From: Bacteroidales bacterium Bact_07
Lineage (GTDB): Bacteria; Bacteroidota; Bacteroidia; Bacteroidales; Tenuifilaceae
Length of the DNA: 17,965 nt
Assembly (NCBI GenBank): GCA_001603415.1
Contig: LUYY01000050.1
Span: forward strand, 1 to 17,965
Reading direction: 5' to 3'
A program made the translations under genes and the position numbers. Of the stretch, positions 8,330 to 15,542 are shown piece after piece. The notes beneath the pieces were generated by a model. That model was given only the letters and a program-made list of their open reading frames with translations, made no database searches and was not told the DNA's origin. Position 1 is the first letter of the stretch. The number at the start of each line of letters is the position of its first letter.

Positions 8330-10228
8330 TCAATACGCTCTTTGATTACGCCCTTCAATAAAGTTGATAAATGAGTTATTTACAACCCTGTTTCCGCCAG
8401 GTGTGGGGTAGTCGCCGGTAAAATACCAGTCGCCTTGGTCGTTAGGGCAAGCCTTATGGAGATTCTCAATCGACTGGTAAACAATCTTTACCTTAGCTTT
8501 TACATCTTTTGGAGTTAAAAGTTGAGCAATTTTATCGGAAATCTGATCATCGGTAAAGGGGCGATAAATTTCTTTCACATAATTGATAATTTGCTCTTTA
8601 GGTAGATTTTGCTGCTCCTTACACTTGCGGTAAACGCTGTTTATTATGTTCTCCTGGCCGGTTTCCTTTAGTAGCTCAATAGCGGCACGGAAAGCAACAA
8701 AATCGGCAAGTTTGGCCATATCGATACCGTAACAATCGGGATATCGGATTTGTGGCGACGATGACACAACGATTATACTGGCGGGATTAAGTCTATCCAG
8801 TATTTTGAGGATACTTTCGCGAAGGGTTGTTCCTCGAACAATTGAGTCGTCAATAACCACAAGGTTGTCAACGCTGGGGCGGATGGTTCCGTAGGTGATG
8901 TCGTAAACGTGCCCTACCAAATCCTCGCGACCTTTATCCTGTGCAATAAAGGTTCGGAGTTTAACATCCTTAACGGCAATCTTTTCAACCCTCAGGCGTG
9001 TTGATATGATTTCATCAATATCCTTTTCGGAGAGGTTTGCTCCTTTCTCCAGTATTCTTCGTTTCTTTTCAATTTTAATGTAATCCTCTATACCTTTTAC
9101 CATACCCAGAAATGCTGTTTCGGCAGTATTGGGAATGTAAGAGAATACAGTATTTTCATGGTCGTAGTTTATGGCCTTAAGTATAGCAGGAGTTAAAAGT
9201 TCGCCCAGTCGTTTGCGTTCCTGGTATATATCCCTATCGGTGCCACGTGAAAAGTAAATTCGCTCAAACGAGCATGATTTTCGGGTTTGGGGTATCCTGA
9301 TCTCTTCGTGCATTATTGTTCCATTCCGCTTAATGATAAGCGCGTAACCAGGCTTTATTTCCTGAACCTGATCGGTTGTGATATTCAGAACAGTTTGAAT
9401 AACAGGTCGTTCCGATGCAACAACAGCAATTTCGTCGTTGGCGTAGAAGAAAGCCGGGCGAATGCCCCAAGGGTCTCGAACCACAAAGGCATCGCCGTGG
9501 CCTATTAGTCCGGCCATAGCATACCCTCCATCGAAATCCTTTGTGGATGCCTGAAGAATTTTTGACACATTGATATTTTCCGCAATCAACCTACTTATCT
9601 CTATATTGGGATGCCCTTCGTTTTTATACTGTCGGAATAGCTGCTGGTTTTCCTCGTCGAGGAAATGACCGATTTTTTCGAGCACGGTAACCGTGTCGGA
9701 GTAATCGCGGGGGTGCTGTCCTAAATCGACGAGTTTTTTGAAAAGCTCATCCACGTTAGTCATGTTGAAGTTGCCGGCCAAAACAAGCGTACGCGATTTC
9801 CAGTTGTTGTCGCGCATCACCGGGTGAACGTAATCAATTGAGTTATGCCCAAAGGTACCATACCGGAGGTGACCCAAAAAAAGTTCACCGGCAAAGGGAA
9901 TGTTCTCCTTGGCAAAAACGGGGTCGTTTAGTAGCTCAGGTTTTGATGAATACTTATTTATACCTTTGTTAACAGCGTCAAAGATATCCTTAATGGGAGT
10001 TGAAGAGTTTGAGCGTTCCCTATCGATATACTTTTTACCCGGGGCCAAATCGAATTTAATGGTGGTTAACCCGGCACCATCCTGACCTCGGTTGTGTTGC
10101 TTTTCCATTAACAGGTAAAGTTTGTGAAGGCCATAGCGCCAAGTGCCATACTTCAGCTGGTAGTATTCTAATGGCTTAAGTAATCTAATCAGGGCAATTC
10201 CGCATTCGTGTTTAATCTGCTCGCTCAT
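8330..10228 (-). CDS. PurF-like amidophosphoribosyltransferase, long form
   Basis: The 632-residue protein carries the full PurF layout. An N-terminal nucleophile glutaminase has a short propeptide before Cys9 (HECGIA), NRGQDGAG (46-53), HLRYG (120-124) and RDPWGIRP (251-258). The phosphoribosyltransferase part has CSFERIYFSRG (319-329) and the PRPP loop VVIDDSIVRGTTL (457-469). The family reaction is glutamine plus PRPP to phosphoribosylamine, the first step of purine synthesis. It is about 130-150 residues longer than typical PurF (about 470-505), with extra sequence in the glutaminase half, a charged insert near 385-420 and a longer C-terminus. The usual NGN oxyanion segment reads NFN. It may be a divergent paralogue rather than the housekeeping enzyme, so no symbol is given. 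The ATG at 10228 is preferred to a TTG at 10237. Confidence 0.85.
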   Translation of the reverse strand: MSEQIKHECGIALIRLLKPLEYYQLKYGTWRYGLHKLYLLMEKQHNRGQDGAGLTTIKFDLAPGKKYIDRERSNSSTPIKDIFDAVNKGINKYSSKPELLNDPVFAKENIPFAGELFLGHLRYGTFGHNSIDYVHPVMRDNNWKSRTLVLAGNFNMTNVDELFKKLVDLGQHPRDYSDTVTVLEKIGHFLDEENQQLFRQYKNEGHPNIEISRLIAENINVSKILQASTKDFDGGYAMAGLIGHGDAFVVRDPWGIRPAFFYANDEIAVVASERPVIQTVLNITTDQVQEIKPGYALIIKRNGTIMHEEIRIPQTRKSCSFERIYFSRGTDRDIYQERKRLGELLTPAILKAINYDHENTVFSYIPNTAETAFLGMVKGIEDYIKIEKKRRILEKGANLSEKDIDEIISTRLRVEKIAVKDVKLRTFIAQDKGREDLVGHVYDITYGTIRPSVDNLVVIDDSIVRGTTLRESILKILDRLNPASIIVVSSSPQIRYPDCYGIDMAKLADFVAFRAAIELLKETGQENIINSVYRKCKEQQNLPKEQIINYVKEIYRPFTDDQISDKIAQLLTPKDVKAKVKIVYQSIENLHKACPNDQGDWYFTGDYPTPGGNRVVNNSFINFIEGRNQRAY

Positions 10229-10234
10229 AGCTTC

Positions 10235-10266
10235 CAAAATTATTGAATTAAAAAAAGGTAGACAAA
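10235..10266 (-). promoter_or_regulatory. Bacteroidota-type promoter of purF-like gene
   Basis: On the minus strand, TTTG (10266-10263) is followed after 20 bases by TAATTTTG (10242-10235), an exact TAnnTTTG match. The -7 box ends six bases before the ATG at 10228, so the transcript would have almost no leader. The -33 box lies in the loop of the preceding operon's terminator. Confidence 0.6.
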
Positions 10267-10274
10267 ATCTACCT
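10250..10274 (-). terminator. Terminator of the SPOR-transketolase operon
   Basis: On the minus strand a 7-bp stem (AGGTAGA with TCTACCT, 10274-10268 and 10262-10256) with a 5-base loop is followed by a run of seven T residues. It begins seven bases after the stop codon of the transketolase C-terminal subunit gene. Confidence 0.75.
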
Positions 10275-10281
10275 AAAATTG

Positions 10282-11244
10282 TTATCGTTTAAATCGATTT
10301 ACAGCCTGAAATACCTTATGGGCTATGGCATCGGCATTAAGGCCATACTTCTGCAACAGCTCTGCAGGTGTGCCCGATTCACCAAAACAATCGGGCATAC
10401 CAATGATTTTTATGGGAACAGGGTATTCCTGCGAAAGCACTTCGGCCACTGCACTGCCAAGTCCGCCATGAACCTGATGCTCCTCTACCGTTACTATAAG
10501 TCCGGTTGTCTGAGCAGTATGAATAAGCAAGGTTTTATCGATTGGTTTTATGGTGTGTATGTTCACCACCATTGCGTTAATACCTTGCAGGGAAAGAGTC
10601 CTTGCTGCCATTAATGCTTCCCAAACCATGTGGCCTGTGGCAACAATTGCGACATCGGTACCATTTTTTAGGATTTCGCCTTTTCCAACTTCAAAAGTTT
10701 GATTGGGTTCAGTAAAATTAGGCACGGGTTCGCGACCAAATCGGATATACACGGGCCCGTTAACCTGTTTTATGGCGGCTAATGTGGCAGCCTTAGCCTG
10801 GTTTGCATCGGCAGGGGAAATTAGAGTGATGTTGGGTAATGAACGAATTACAGCAATATCTTCAAGGGCTTGGTGTGTTGCACCATCGGGCCCGACAGAA
10901 ATTCCGGCATGTGCACCACCTATTATCACCTTGGCATTGTTGTAGCAAATTGAAATTCTTATTTGATCGGCAGCGCGGAATGCTGCAAAAACTCCGTATG
11001 TGGAAAAAACAGGAATCTTATTGGTCAAGGCCATTCCAGCAGCTACGGCTGCAATATTTTGCTCAGCAATGCCAAAGGAGAAGAACCTATCGGGGTAGCG
11101 CTCGGCAAAGAGATTTAATCCAACCGATGAGGTGATATCGGCTCCAAGCACCACCAGGTTGGGGTAAAGCCCTCCAGCCTCGGCAATTCCCTCACCAAAT
11201 CCCAAGCGTGTTGCCTTATCACCTTTATTTATAAAATCATCCAT
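10282..11244 (-). CDS. Transketolase, C-terminal subunit
   Basis: The 320-residue protein holds the pyrimidine-binding and C-terminal domains of a split transketolase. FSFGIAEQN contains the cofactor-activating Glu61, and GGAHAGISVGPDGATHQALED (109-129) is the usual segment after it. The C-terminal domain spans about 190-315. It needs the N-terminal subunit, encoded just upstream with an 8-base overlap, to form the thiamine-diphosphate active site at the subunit interface. Together they move two-carbon ketol units between sugar phosphates in the non-oxidative pentose phosphate pathway. Split transketolases of this kind are common outside Proteobacteria. A DXP-synthase role is unlikely because the N-terminal partner has transketolase-type length and motifs. 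The overlap implies translational coupling and equal subunit supply. Confidence 0.92.
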   Translation of the reverse strand: MDDFINKGDKATRLGFGEGIAEAGGLYPNLVVLGADITSSVGLNLFAERYPDRFFSFGIAEQNIAAVAAGMALTNKIPVFSTYGVFAAFRAADQIRISICYNNAKVIIGGAHAGISVGPDGATHQALEDIAVIRSLPNITLISPADANQAKAATLAAIKQVNGPVYIRFGREPVPNFTEPNQTFEVGKGEILKNGTDVAIVATGHMVWEALMAARTLSLQGINAMVVNIHTIKPIDKTLLIHTAQTTGLIVTVEEHQVHGGLGSAVAEVLSQEYPVPIKIIGMPDCFGESGTPAELLQKYGLNADAIAHKVFQAVNRFKR

Positions 11245-12085
11245 GGATTAATTCGTTGTAATGGTTTTCCAGTTCCTCCAAAAATATCTTTGCCTCTTTT
11301 GAGTTGGGGGCTTTACCATGCCAACGGTAATCGCCTTGTATGCTCTTTACACCAAATCCCATTTGTGTTTTGGCAATAATAACTTTAGGTTTGCCAGAAA
11401 AATTTTGGGTTTTGCAAAAAACATCTACCAGTTCAGCAATACTATTGCCGTTACACTCAAATACCTGCCATCCAAAGGCCTCCCATTTTAGTTTTAAGGG
11501 TTCAAGTTCCATAACGTTATGGGTAAAGCCATCAATCTGGCAGAAATTTCTATCAACAATGGCAGTGAGGTTATCGAGTTTATAATGGGCAGCACTCATG
11601 GCAGCTTCCCAAATGGAGCCTTCCTGAAGTTCTCCATCGCCATGAACTGAAAAAACACGCCAATGCGCGTTATCGATTTTTGCGCTAAGTGCCATACCTA
11701 CAGCAACTGATAAACCCTGACCCAACGATCCTGCGGAAAGTTCAATTCCAGGCAAACCATGGTCTCGACCGGGGTGTCCTTGCAATCGTGAACCTAACTT
11801 GCGGAGGGTTAACAGTTCCTCGCGAGGAAAGTATCCTGCACGGGCAAGCGTTGCATACAGAACAGGAGCAACATGGCCTATGGAAAGTATTAGCCTGTCG
11901 CGGTTAGGGTGGGTTGGTTGCTGCGGGTAATGGTTAAGCGTATTAAAGTATAAAACGGTAAAAATATCAGCAAGACCTAGCGAACCCCCTAGGTGTCCCG
12001 ATCCGGCAGCCGTCAGGCTTCGAATTACATCCTGGCGGATTGAGTGCGAAGTCTTTAGCAGTTGCCGGATTGTTGGTGTTGCCAT
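11237..12085 (-). CDS. Transketolase, N-terminal subunit
   Basis: The 282-residue protein is the thiamine-diphosphate pyrophosphate-binding half of a split transketolase. GSGHLGGSLG (28-37) and the conserved His71 are present, and the cofactor motif runs from GDGELQEG (149-156) to Asn180 in IVDRN. Mg2+ and thiamine diphosphate bind here, while the activating Glu comes from the C-terminal subunit encoded next. The ATG lies one base after the stop codon of the SPOR-domain gene, and the downstream subunit gene overlaps its end by eight bases. All three are therefore probably one transcript. The length is normal for this subunit and no active-site residue appears to be missing. Confidence 0.92.
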   Translation of the reverse strand: MATPTIRQLLKTSHSIRQDVIRSLTAAGSGHLGGSLGLADIFTVLYFNTLNHYPQQPTHPNRDRLILSIGHVAPVLYATLARAGYFPREELLTLRKLGSRLQGHPGRDHGLPGIELSAGSLGQGLSVAVGMALSAKIDNAHWRVFSVHGDGELQEGSIWEAAMSAAHYKLDNLTAIVDRNFCQIDGFTHNVMELEPLKLKWEAFGWQVFECNGNSIAELVDVFCKTQNFSGKPKVIIAKTQMGFGVKSIQGDYRWHGKAPNSKEAKIFLEELENHYNELIHG

Positions 12086-12086
12086 A

Positions 12087-12548
12087 CTAATTTAAGGGTG
12101 GAAAATTTATGCGTTCAGCAATAATGAATGCTTTGGGGTAATCGTTGATGATCTGGTTGTAAAACTTAATGGCTTCCTCACGTGAGCGGTAATCGCCAAC
12201 GGAAATTTTCCAGTAAGGGTTTTGATAATTTTGGTAAACAGGTACCCCAGGATATTTTTCCATGAAAGCCTGCATTACATCTTCGGAATTTTTCCGGGCA
12301 AACTGTCCCAGTTCAAAGAAAATTCGAATTCTGTAGCCATCCATCCCCGGCGATTTGGCATTGTGAAGGTAACGGATGCTATGCAGTTGCGTAATGGTTT
12401 CGCTTTGCCGGATAGTAATGTTACCCTGGCCAGGAACATTCTTTTGGAGTTCGGTTACAATTGGTAGGTGAGTTGCACCATTTGTGTTTTGGGCAAAAAC
12501 ACCAAAATTTACCGTAAGCAGCGCTGTTAGTAAGAAAAATTTCCTCAT
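12087..12548 (-). CDS. Secreted SPOR-domain protein
   Basis: The 153-residue protein has a signal peptide (MRKFFLLTALLTVNFGVFA, cleavage before Gln20). Its C-terminal region, residues 71-149, looks like a SPOR domain: GYRIRIFFELGQF, a helix, then PVYQNYQNPYWKISVGDYRS and EEAIKFYNQI. SPOR domains bind denuded glycan strands of peptidoglycan, often at division sites. A periplasmic wall-associated role is therefore likely, with no catalytic domain in sight. It is the first gene of the operon with the two transketolase subunits, its stop codon lying one base from the next ATG. The functional reason for that pairing is not obvious. Confidence 0.8.
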   Translation of the reverse strand: MRKFFLLTALLTVNFGVFAQNTNGATHLPIVTELQKNVPGQGNITIRQSETITQLHSIRYLHNAKSPGMDGYRIRIFFELGQFARKNSEDVMQAFMEKYPGVPVYQNYQNPYWKISVGDYRSREEAIKFYNQIINDYPKAFIIAERINFPPLN

Positions 12549-12567
12549 AAAGAGTATAATTTCGTTA

Positions 12568-12575
12568 CAAAAATA
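12568..12575 (-). promoter_or_regulatory. Candidate -7 element for SPOR-transketolase operon
   Basis: TATTTTTG on the minus strand fits TAnnTTTG and lies 19 bases before the ATG at 12548. No -33 TTTG sits at the right distance. Read-through from the lipoprotein gene 38 bases upstream is an alternative. Confidence 0.3.
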
Positions 12576-12586
12576 GCTAAAAATAT

Positions 12587-13105
12587 CTATGGCATTAGAG
12601 CAGGTTGAACCGAAAGTGTGTCGGTAATAACAAATTTCTTTTGAAGTGAGTTGGCCAACTGGCTTAATGGTTGCCTGGGGATGTTTATTTTTTTTACAAC
12701 AGGAAATTTACCCCCTTTGATGTAACCTTCCACCTCAATTACGTTGATTAGATTTTTACCTTCGCCTATAAGCTTAAATGCATCGGCAGGTGTGCGAAGC
12801 ACTATTTCAAGCGGGAGCTCGTAATCCTTTCGGGTATTGCCATCAATCTTTATTTTATGGCTAATACGTAACTTCCCAAGTTCTCTGCTATTTAACCATG
12901 CTTTAAAGCGGATGTCTTTTATTACAAGGGACTTTCGGTTAGGGTTTTCAACATCAAGGGTAAGGCTTAGGAATATTACACCATCTCTCATCCCTTTAAA
13001 CTTATACTCCTTTACGTTATGAATATTTAAATCGCTGTATTTACCACAGCCTGTGAATACAAGTATTAAAAGAATGGGTAATAAACTTATTGAAAATCGC
13101 TTCAT
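12587..13105 (-). CDS. LEA14/WHy-domain lipoprotein
   Basis: The 172-residue protein begins with a lipoprotein signal (MKRFSISLLPILLILVFTGC, lipid-anchored Cys20). The mature part has a late-embryogenesis-abundant type 2 (WHy) beta-sandwich pattern: GVIFLSLTLDVENPNRKSL, IKDIRFKAWLN, then LGKLRISHKIKIDGN and YELPLEIVLR. Such small periplasmic lipoproteins are frequent in Bacteroidota, but their function is not established. The ATG at 13105 is chosen over an upstream in-frame TTG at 13135 because it places the signal peptide properly. It is followed after 38 bases by the SPOR gene. Family assignment is by pattern, with fair confidence. Confidence 0.78.
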   Translation of the reverse strand: MKRFSISLLPILLILVFTGCGKYSDLNIHNVKEYKFKGMRDGVIFLSLTLDVENPNRKSLVIKDIRFKAWLNSRELGKLRISHKIKIDGNTRKDYELPLEIVLRTPADAFKLIGEGKNLINVIEVEGYIKGGKFPVVKKINIPRQPLSQLANSLQKKFVITDTLSVQPALMP

Positions 13106-13152
13106 GCTTAATTTTTTTATAAAAGGTAAGAGCAAATGTTATACCACACCGA

Positions 13153-13160
13153 CAAAGGTA
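13153..13160 (-). promoter_or_regulatory. Candidate -7 element for LEA14-like gene
   Basis: TACCTTTG on the minus strand matches TAnnTTTG and lies 48 bases before the ATG at 13105. No TTTG is found 19-21 bases further upstream, so support is partial. It lies just past the yebC terminator. Confidence 0.3.
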
Positions 13161-13196
13161 ATAAGTTTGAATAGTGTGAGAATATATAAAGCGTTA

Positions 13197-13227
13197 AAAT
13201 AAAAAAACTCCCCTGTTTTAGGGGAGT
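13197..13227 (-). terminator. Terminator of yebC
   Basis: On the minus strand, ACTCCCCT (13227-13220) pairs with AGGGGAGT (13214-13207) around a 5-base loop, giving an 8-bp stem followed by a run of T residues. It starts 20 bases after the yebC stop codon and separates yebC from the LEA14-like gene. Confidence 0.85.
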
Positions 13228-13246
13228 GTATTGTAGGAAAAGTTCT

Positions 13247-13993
13247 TTAGTCGTTTTCCATGGCAGCCATTACCTCGTCAGTAAGCTCAAGGTTATGGTA
13301 AACCTGCTGAACATCGTCGTTATCCTCAATTTCTTCAACTAGTTTTAGGAATTTCATGGCAGTATCCTTATCAACCGATTTGTAATCGTTAGGGATACGC
13401 TGTAGGCTGGCATTTTCAACTTCGATATTTAGCTCTTCGAGTTTTTTGTTCATCCTGCCAAAATCTTCCATTTCGGTAGTAATCACATAGAAATCGCCAT
13501 TGTCCTCAATATTTTGAGCGCCAGCATCAATAAGATCGAGCTCTACCTCCTCAAGGTTGATTTTATCCTTTGCAATGGTAAAGATCCCTTTTCGGCTAAA
13601 GAGGAACGATAGTGAACCATTGGTTCCCAGGTTGCCACCTTTTTTGGTAAGGGTTGACCGTACAGCACTAATGGTTCGGTTGTTGTTATCGGTAAGGCAT
13701 TCAATAAAAATAGCAATTCCTCCCGGGCCATAACCTTCAAAGGTGAGTTCCTGAAGATTTTCGGGATCTTTCTCGGCCTTTGAAATGGCCCTGAGAATAT
13801 TCTCTTTAGGCATGTTAACACCTTTGGCATTATTTATGGCAAGCCTAAGCCTGGGATTCCCTTCAGGATCAGCGCCTCCCTCTTTTACTGCCACCGATAT
13901 TTCCTTTATTATTCTGGAAAATTCTTTGGAACGCTTGGCATCAAGTGCACCTTTTTTGCGTTTAATGGTTGACCATTTATTATGTCCACTCAT
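13247..13993 (-). CDS. yebC: YebC/PmpR (TACO1) family protein
   Basis: The 248-residue protein is a full-length YebC (E. coli about 246). The N-terminus MSGHNKWSTIKRKKGALDAKR, the EGGADPEGNPRLR segment, the GYGPGGIAIFIECLTDNNNRT segment and the GNLGTNGSLSFLF segment are all family signatures. YebC proteins were long annotated as transcriptional regulators. More recent work places bacterial and mitochondrial members on ribosomes, helping translation through proline stretches. It is cytoplasmic. It is divergent from miaB, another translation-related gene, with 145 bases between the starts. Transcription probably starts from the promoter at 14021-14051 and ends at the hairpin 20 bases after the stop. 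Confidence 0.95.
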   Translation of the reverse strand: MSGHNKWSTIKRKKGALDAKRSKEFSRIIKEISVAVKEGGADPEGNPRLRLAINNAKGVNMPKENILRAISKAEKDPENLQELTFEGYGPGGIAIFIECLTDNNNRTISAVRSTLTKKGGNLGTNGSLSFLFSRKGIFTIAKDKINLEEVELDLIDAGAQNIEDNGDFYVITTEMEDFGRMNKKLEELNIEVENASLQRIPNDYKSVDKDTAMKFLKLVEEIEDNDDVQQVYHNLELTDEVMAAMEND

Positions 13994-14020
13994 AGTTGTA
14001 GTTTTTACTCATGTAAAGTG

Positions 14021-14051
14021 CAAAGTTAACTACAAACTTGGGCATAGCAAA
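14021..14051 (-). promoter_or_regulatory. Bacteroidota-type promoter of yebC
   Basis: On the minus strand, TTTG (14051-14048), a 19-base spacer and TAACTTTG (14028-14021) match the TTTG/TAnnTTTG consensus exactly. The expected start leaves a leader of roughly 20 bases before the ATG at 13993. Confidence 0.65.
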
Positions 14052-14113
14052 ATAATTAGCCTTTATTGATTTGTATCATTTTAACCATCATACCCAAAAT
14101 ATTCATAAATTCT

Positions 14114-14121
14114 TAACTTTG
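14114..14121 (+). promoter_or_regulatory. Candidate -7 element for miaB
   Basis: TAACTTTG matches TAnnTTTG and is identical to the -7 box of the divergent yebC gene. It lies 17 bases before the ATG at 14139, but no -33 TTTG is seen at the usual spacing. Confidence 0.4.
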
Positions 14122-14138
14122 CAAAAAATATAATTCCG

Positions 14139-15542
14139 ATGGATTTTAACGCTGAAGATGCCAATATTTTCGAGAGTACCCTTTCCGACGACAGTGGGAG
14201 GCCTAAAGTTTACGTTGAGACTTATGGCTGCCAAATGAATGTGAACGACAGTGAGGTTGTGGCATCAATCCTTATAGCTAATGGCTATGCAATAACCAGC
14301 AACATTAACGAAGCCGATGTAATTCTGATTAATACCTGCTCCATTCGTGAGAATGCTGAAACAAGAGTATTTGGGCGTATCGATTTGTTTGGGCAAGTAA
14401 AGAAATCAAAACCTTCGGTTTTGGTTGGTATTCTGGGTTGTATGGCCGAACGGCTTAAAGATCAGCTTTTGGAGGAAAAGAAGGTTGTTGATTTAGTGGT
14501 TGGCCCCGATGCTTACCGTGAATTACCAGTATTGTTACGTGCTGCTGAGGATGGACAAAAGGGTATTAACGTCTTGCTCTCACGCGAGGAAACCTATGCC
14601 GATATTAGCCCGGTTAGGCTCGATAAAAATGGTGTTTCGGCATTTGTTTCAATCATGCGTGGTTGCAACAACATGTGTTCTTACTGTGTTGTTCCCTATA
14701 CACGCGGAGCAGAACGTAGCCGCGATCCGCATACTATAGTAAGGGAGGTTCAGGAACTGGTCGATGCCGGCTACCGTGAGGTAACCTTGCTTGGGCAAAA
14801 TGTAAATTCATACCATTGGGAGGAGCATAAAGGCTTAATTAAGCACAAGGTAAACTTTTCCGATTTGCTCGAGATGGTAGCCCTTGTTGACCCTCGCATA
14901 AGGGTTCGTTTTTCAACTTCGCACCCAAAAGATTTAACCAACGAGGTGCTGTACACCATGGCCATGTATGAGAATATCTGCAACCATATCCACCTTCCGG
15001 TTCAATCGGGCTCAACACGAATCCTTCAGCTTATGAATCGAAAGTATTCCCGCGAGGATTACCTGGAAAGGATTGAAGCCATACGATCGATTATCCCTGA
15101 TTGCTCAATATCTACCGATATAATTGCAGGATTCTGCACCGAAACCGAACTCGATCACGATATGACCCTGAGCCTAATGCGTGAGGTTGGGTTTGATTTT
15201 GCTTATATGTTTAAGTATTCGGAGAGGCCAAATACCAAGGCTGCCCGCCAATTAAAGGATGATGTTCCAGAGGATGTGAAAACCCGAAGGCTAATGGAGA
15301 TTATTGAACTCCAGGGAAAACTGTCGGAGCAGAGCAAGAAAAACGATGTGGGCAAAAGATTTGAGGTTCTCATTGAGGGCGAATCGAAAAAATCAAAAGA
15401 TGAATTTTTTGGTCGCACCAGCCAGAATAAGGTAGTTGTATTCCCTAAGTTGAATCATAAGATAGGAGAGTTTGTGTTTGTTGAAATTACCGATTGTACT
15501 CCAGCTACGCTAATTGGACGTATTATCGAGGAGCAGGACTAA
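14139..15542 (+). CDS. miaB: tRNA-2-methylthio-N6-isopentenyladenosine synthase MiaB
   Basis: The 467-residue protein is a radical SAM methylthiotransferase that adds the 2-methylthio group to i6A37 of tRNAs reading UNN codons. The N-terminal UPF0004 domain supplies the auxiliary cluster cysteines Cys31 (TYGCQMN), Cys67 (NTCSIRENAE) and Cys101 (LGCMAERL). The radical SAM cluster motif is Cys176-X3-Cys180-X2-Cys183 (RGCNNMCSYCVVPYTRG). A C-terminal TRAM domain spans about 400-463. TYGCQMN and NTCSIRENAE fit MiaB better than the related RimO or MtaB. All six cluster cysteines are present. It is divergent from yebC, and its stop codon overlaps that of a convergent RNA methyltransferase gene. Confidence 0.95.
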   Translation: MDFNAEDANIFESTLSDDSGRPKVYVETYGCQMNVNDSEVVASILIANGYAITSNINEADVILINTCSIRENAETRVFGRIDLFGQVKKSKPSVLVGILGCMAERLKDQLLEEKKVVDLVVGPDAYRELPVLLRAAEDGQKGINVLLSREETYADISPVRLDKNGVSAFVSIMRGCNNMCSYCVVPYTRGAERSRDPHTIVREVQELVDAGYREVTLLGQNVNSYHWEEHKGLIKHKVNFSDLLEMVALVDPRIRVRFSTSHPKDLTNEVLYTMAMYENICNHIHLPVQSGSTRILQLMNRKYSREDYLERIEAIRSIIPDCSISTDIIAGFCTETELDHDMTLSLMREVGFDFAYMFKYSERPNTKAARQLKDDVPEDVKTRRLMEIIELQGKLSEQSKKNDVGKRFEVLIEGESKKSKDEFFGRTSQNKVVVFPKLNHKIGEFVFVEITDCTPATLIGRIIEEQD

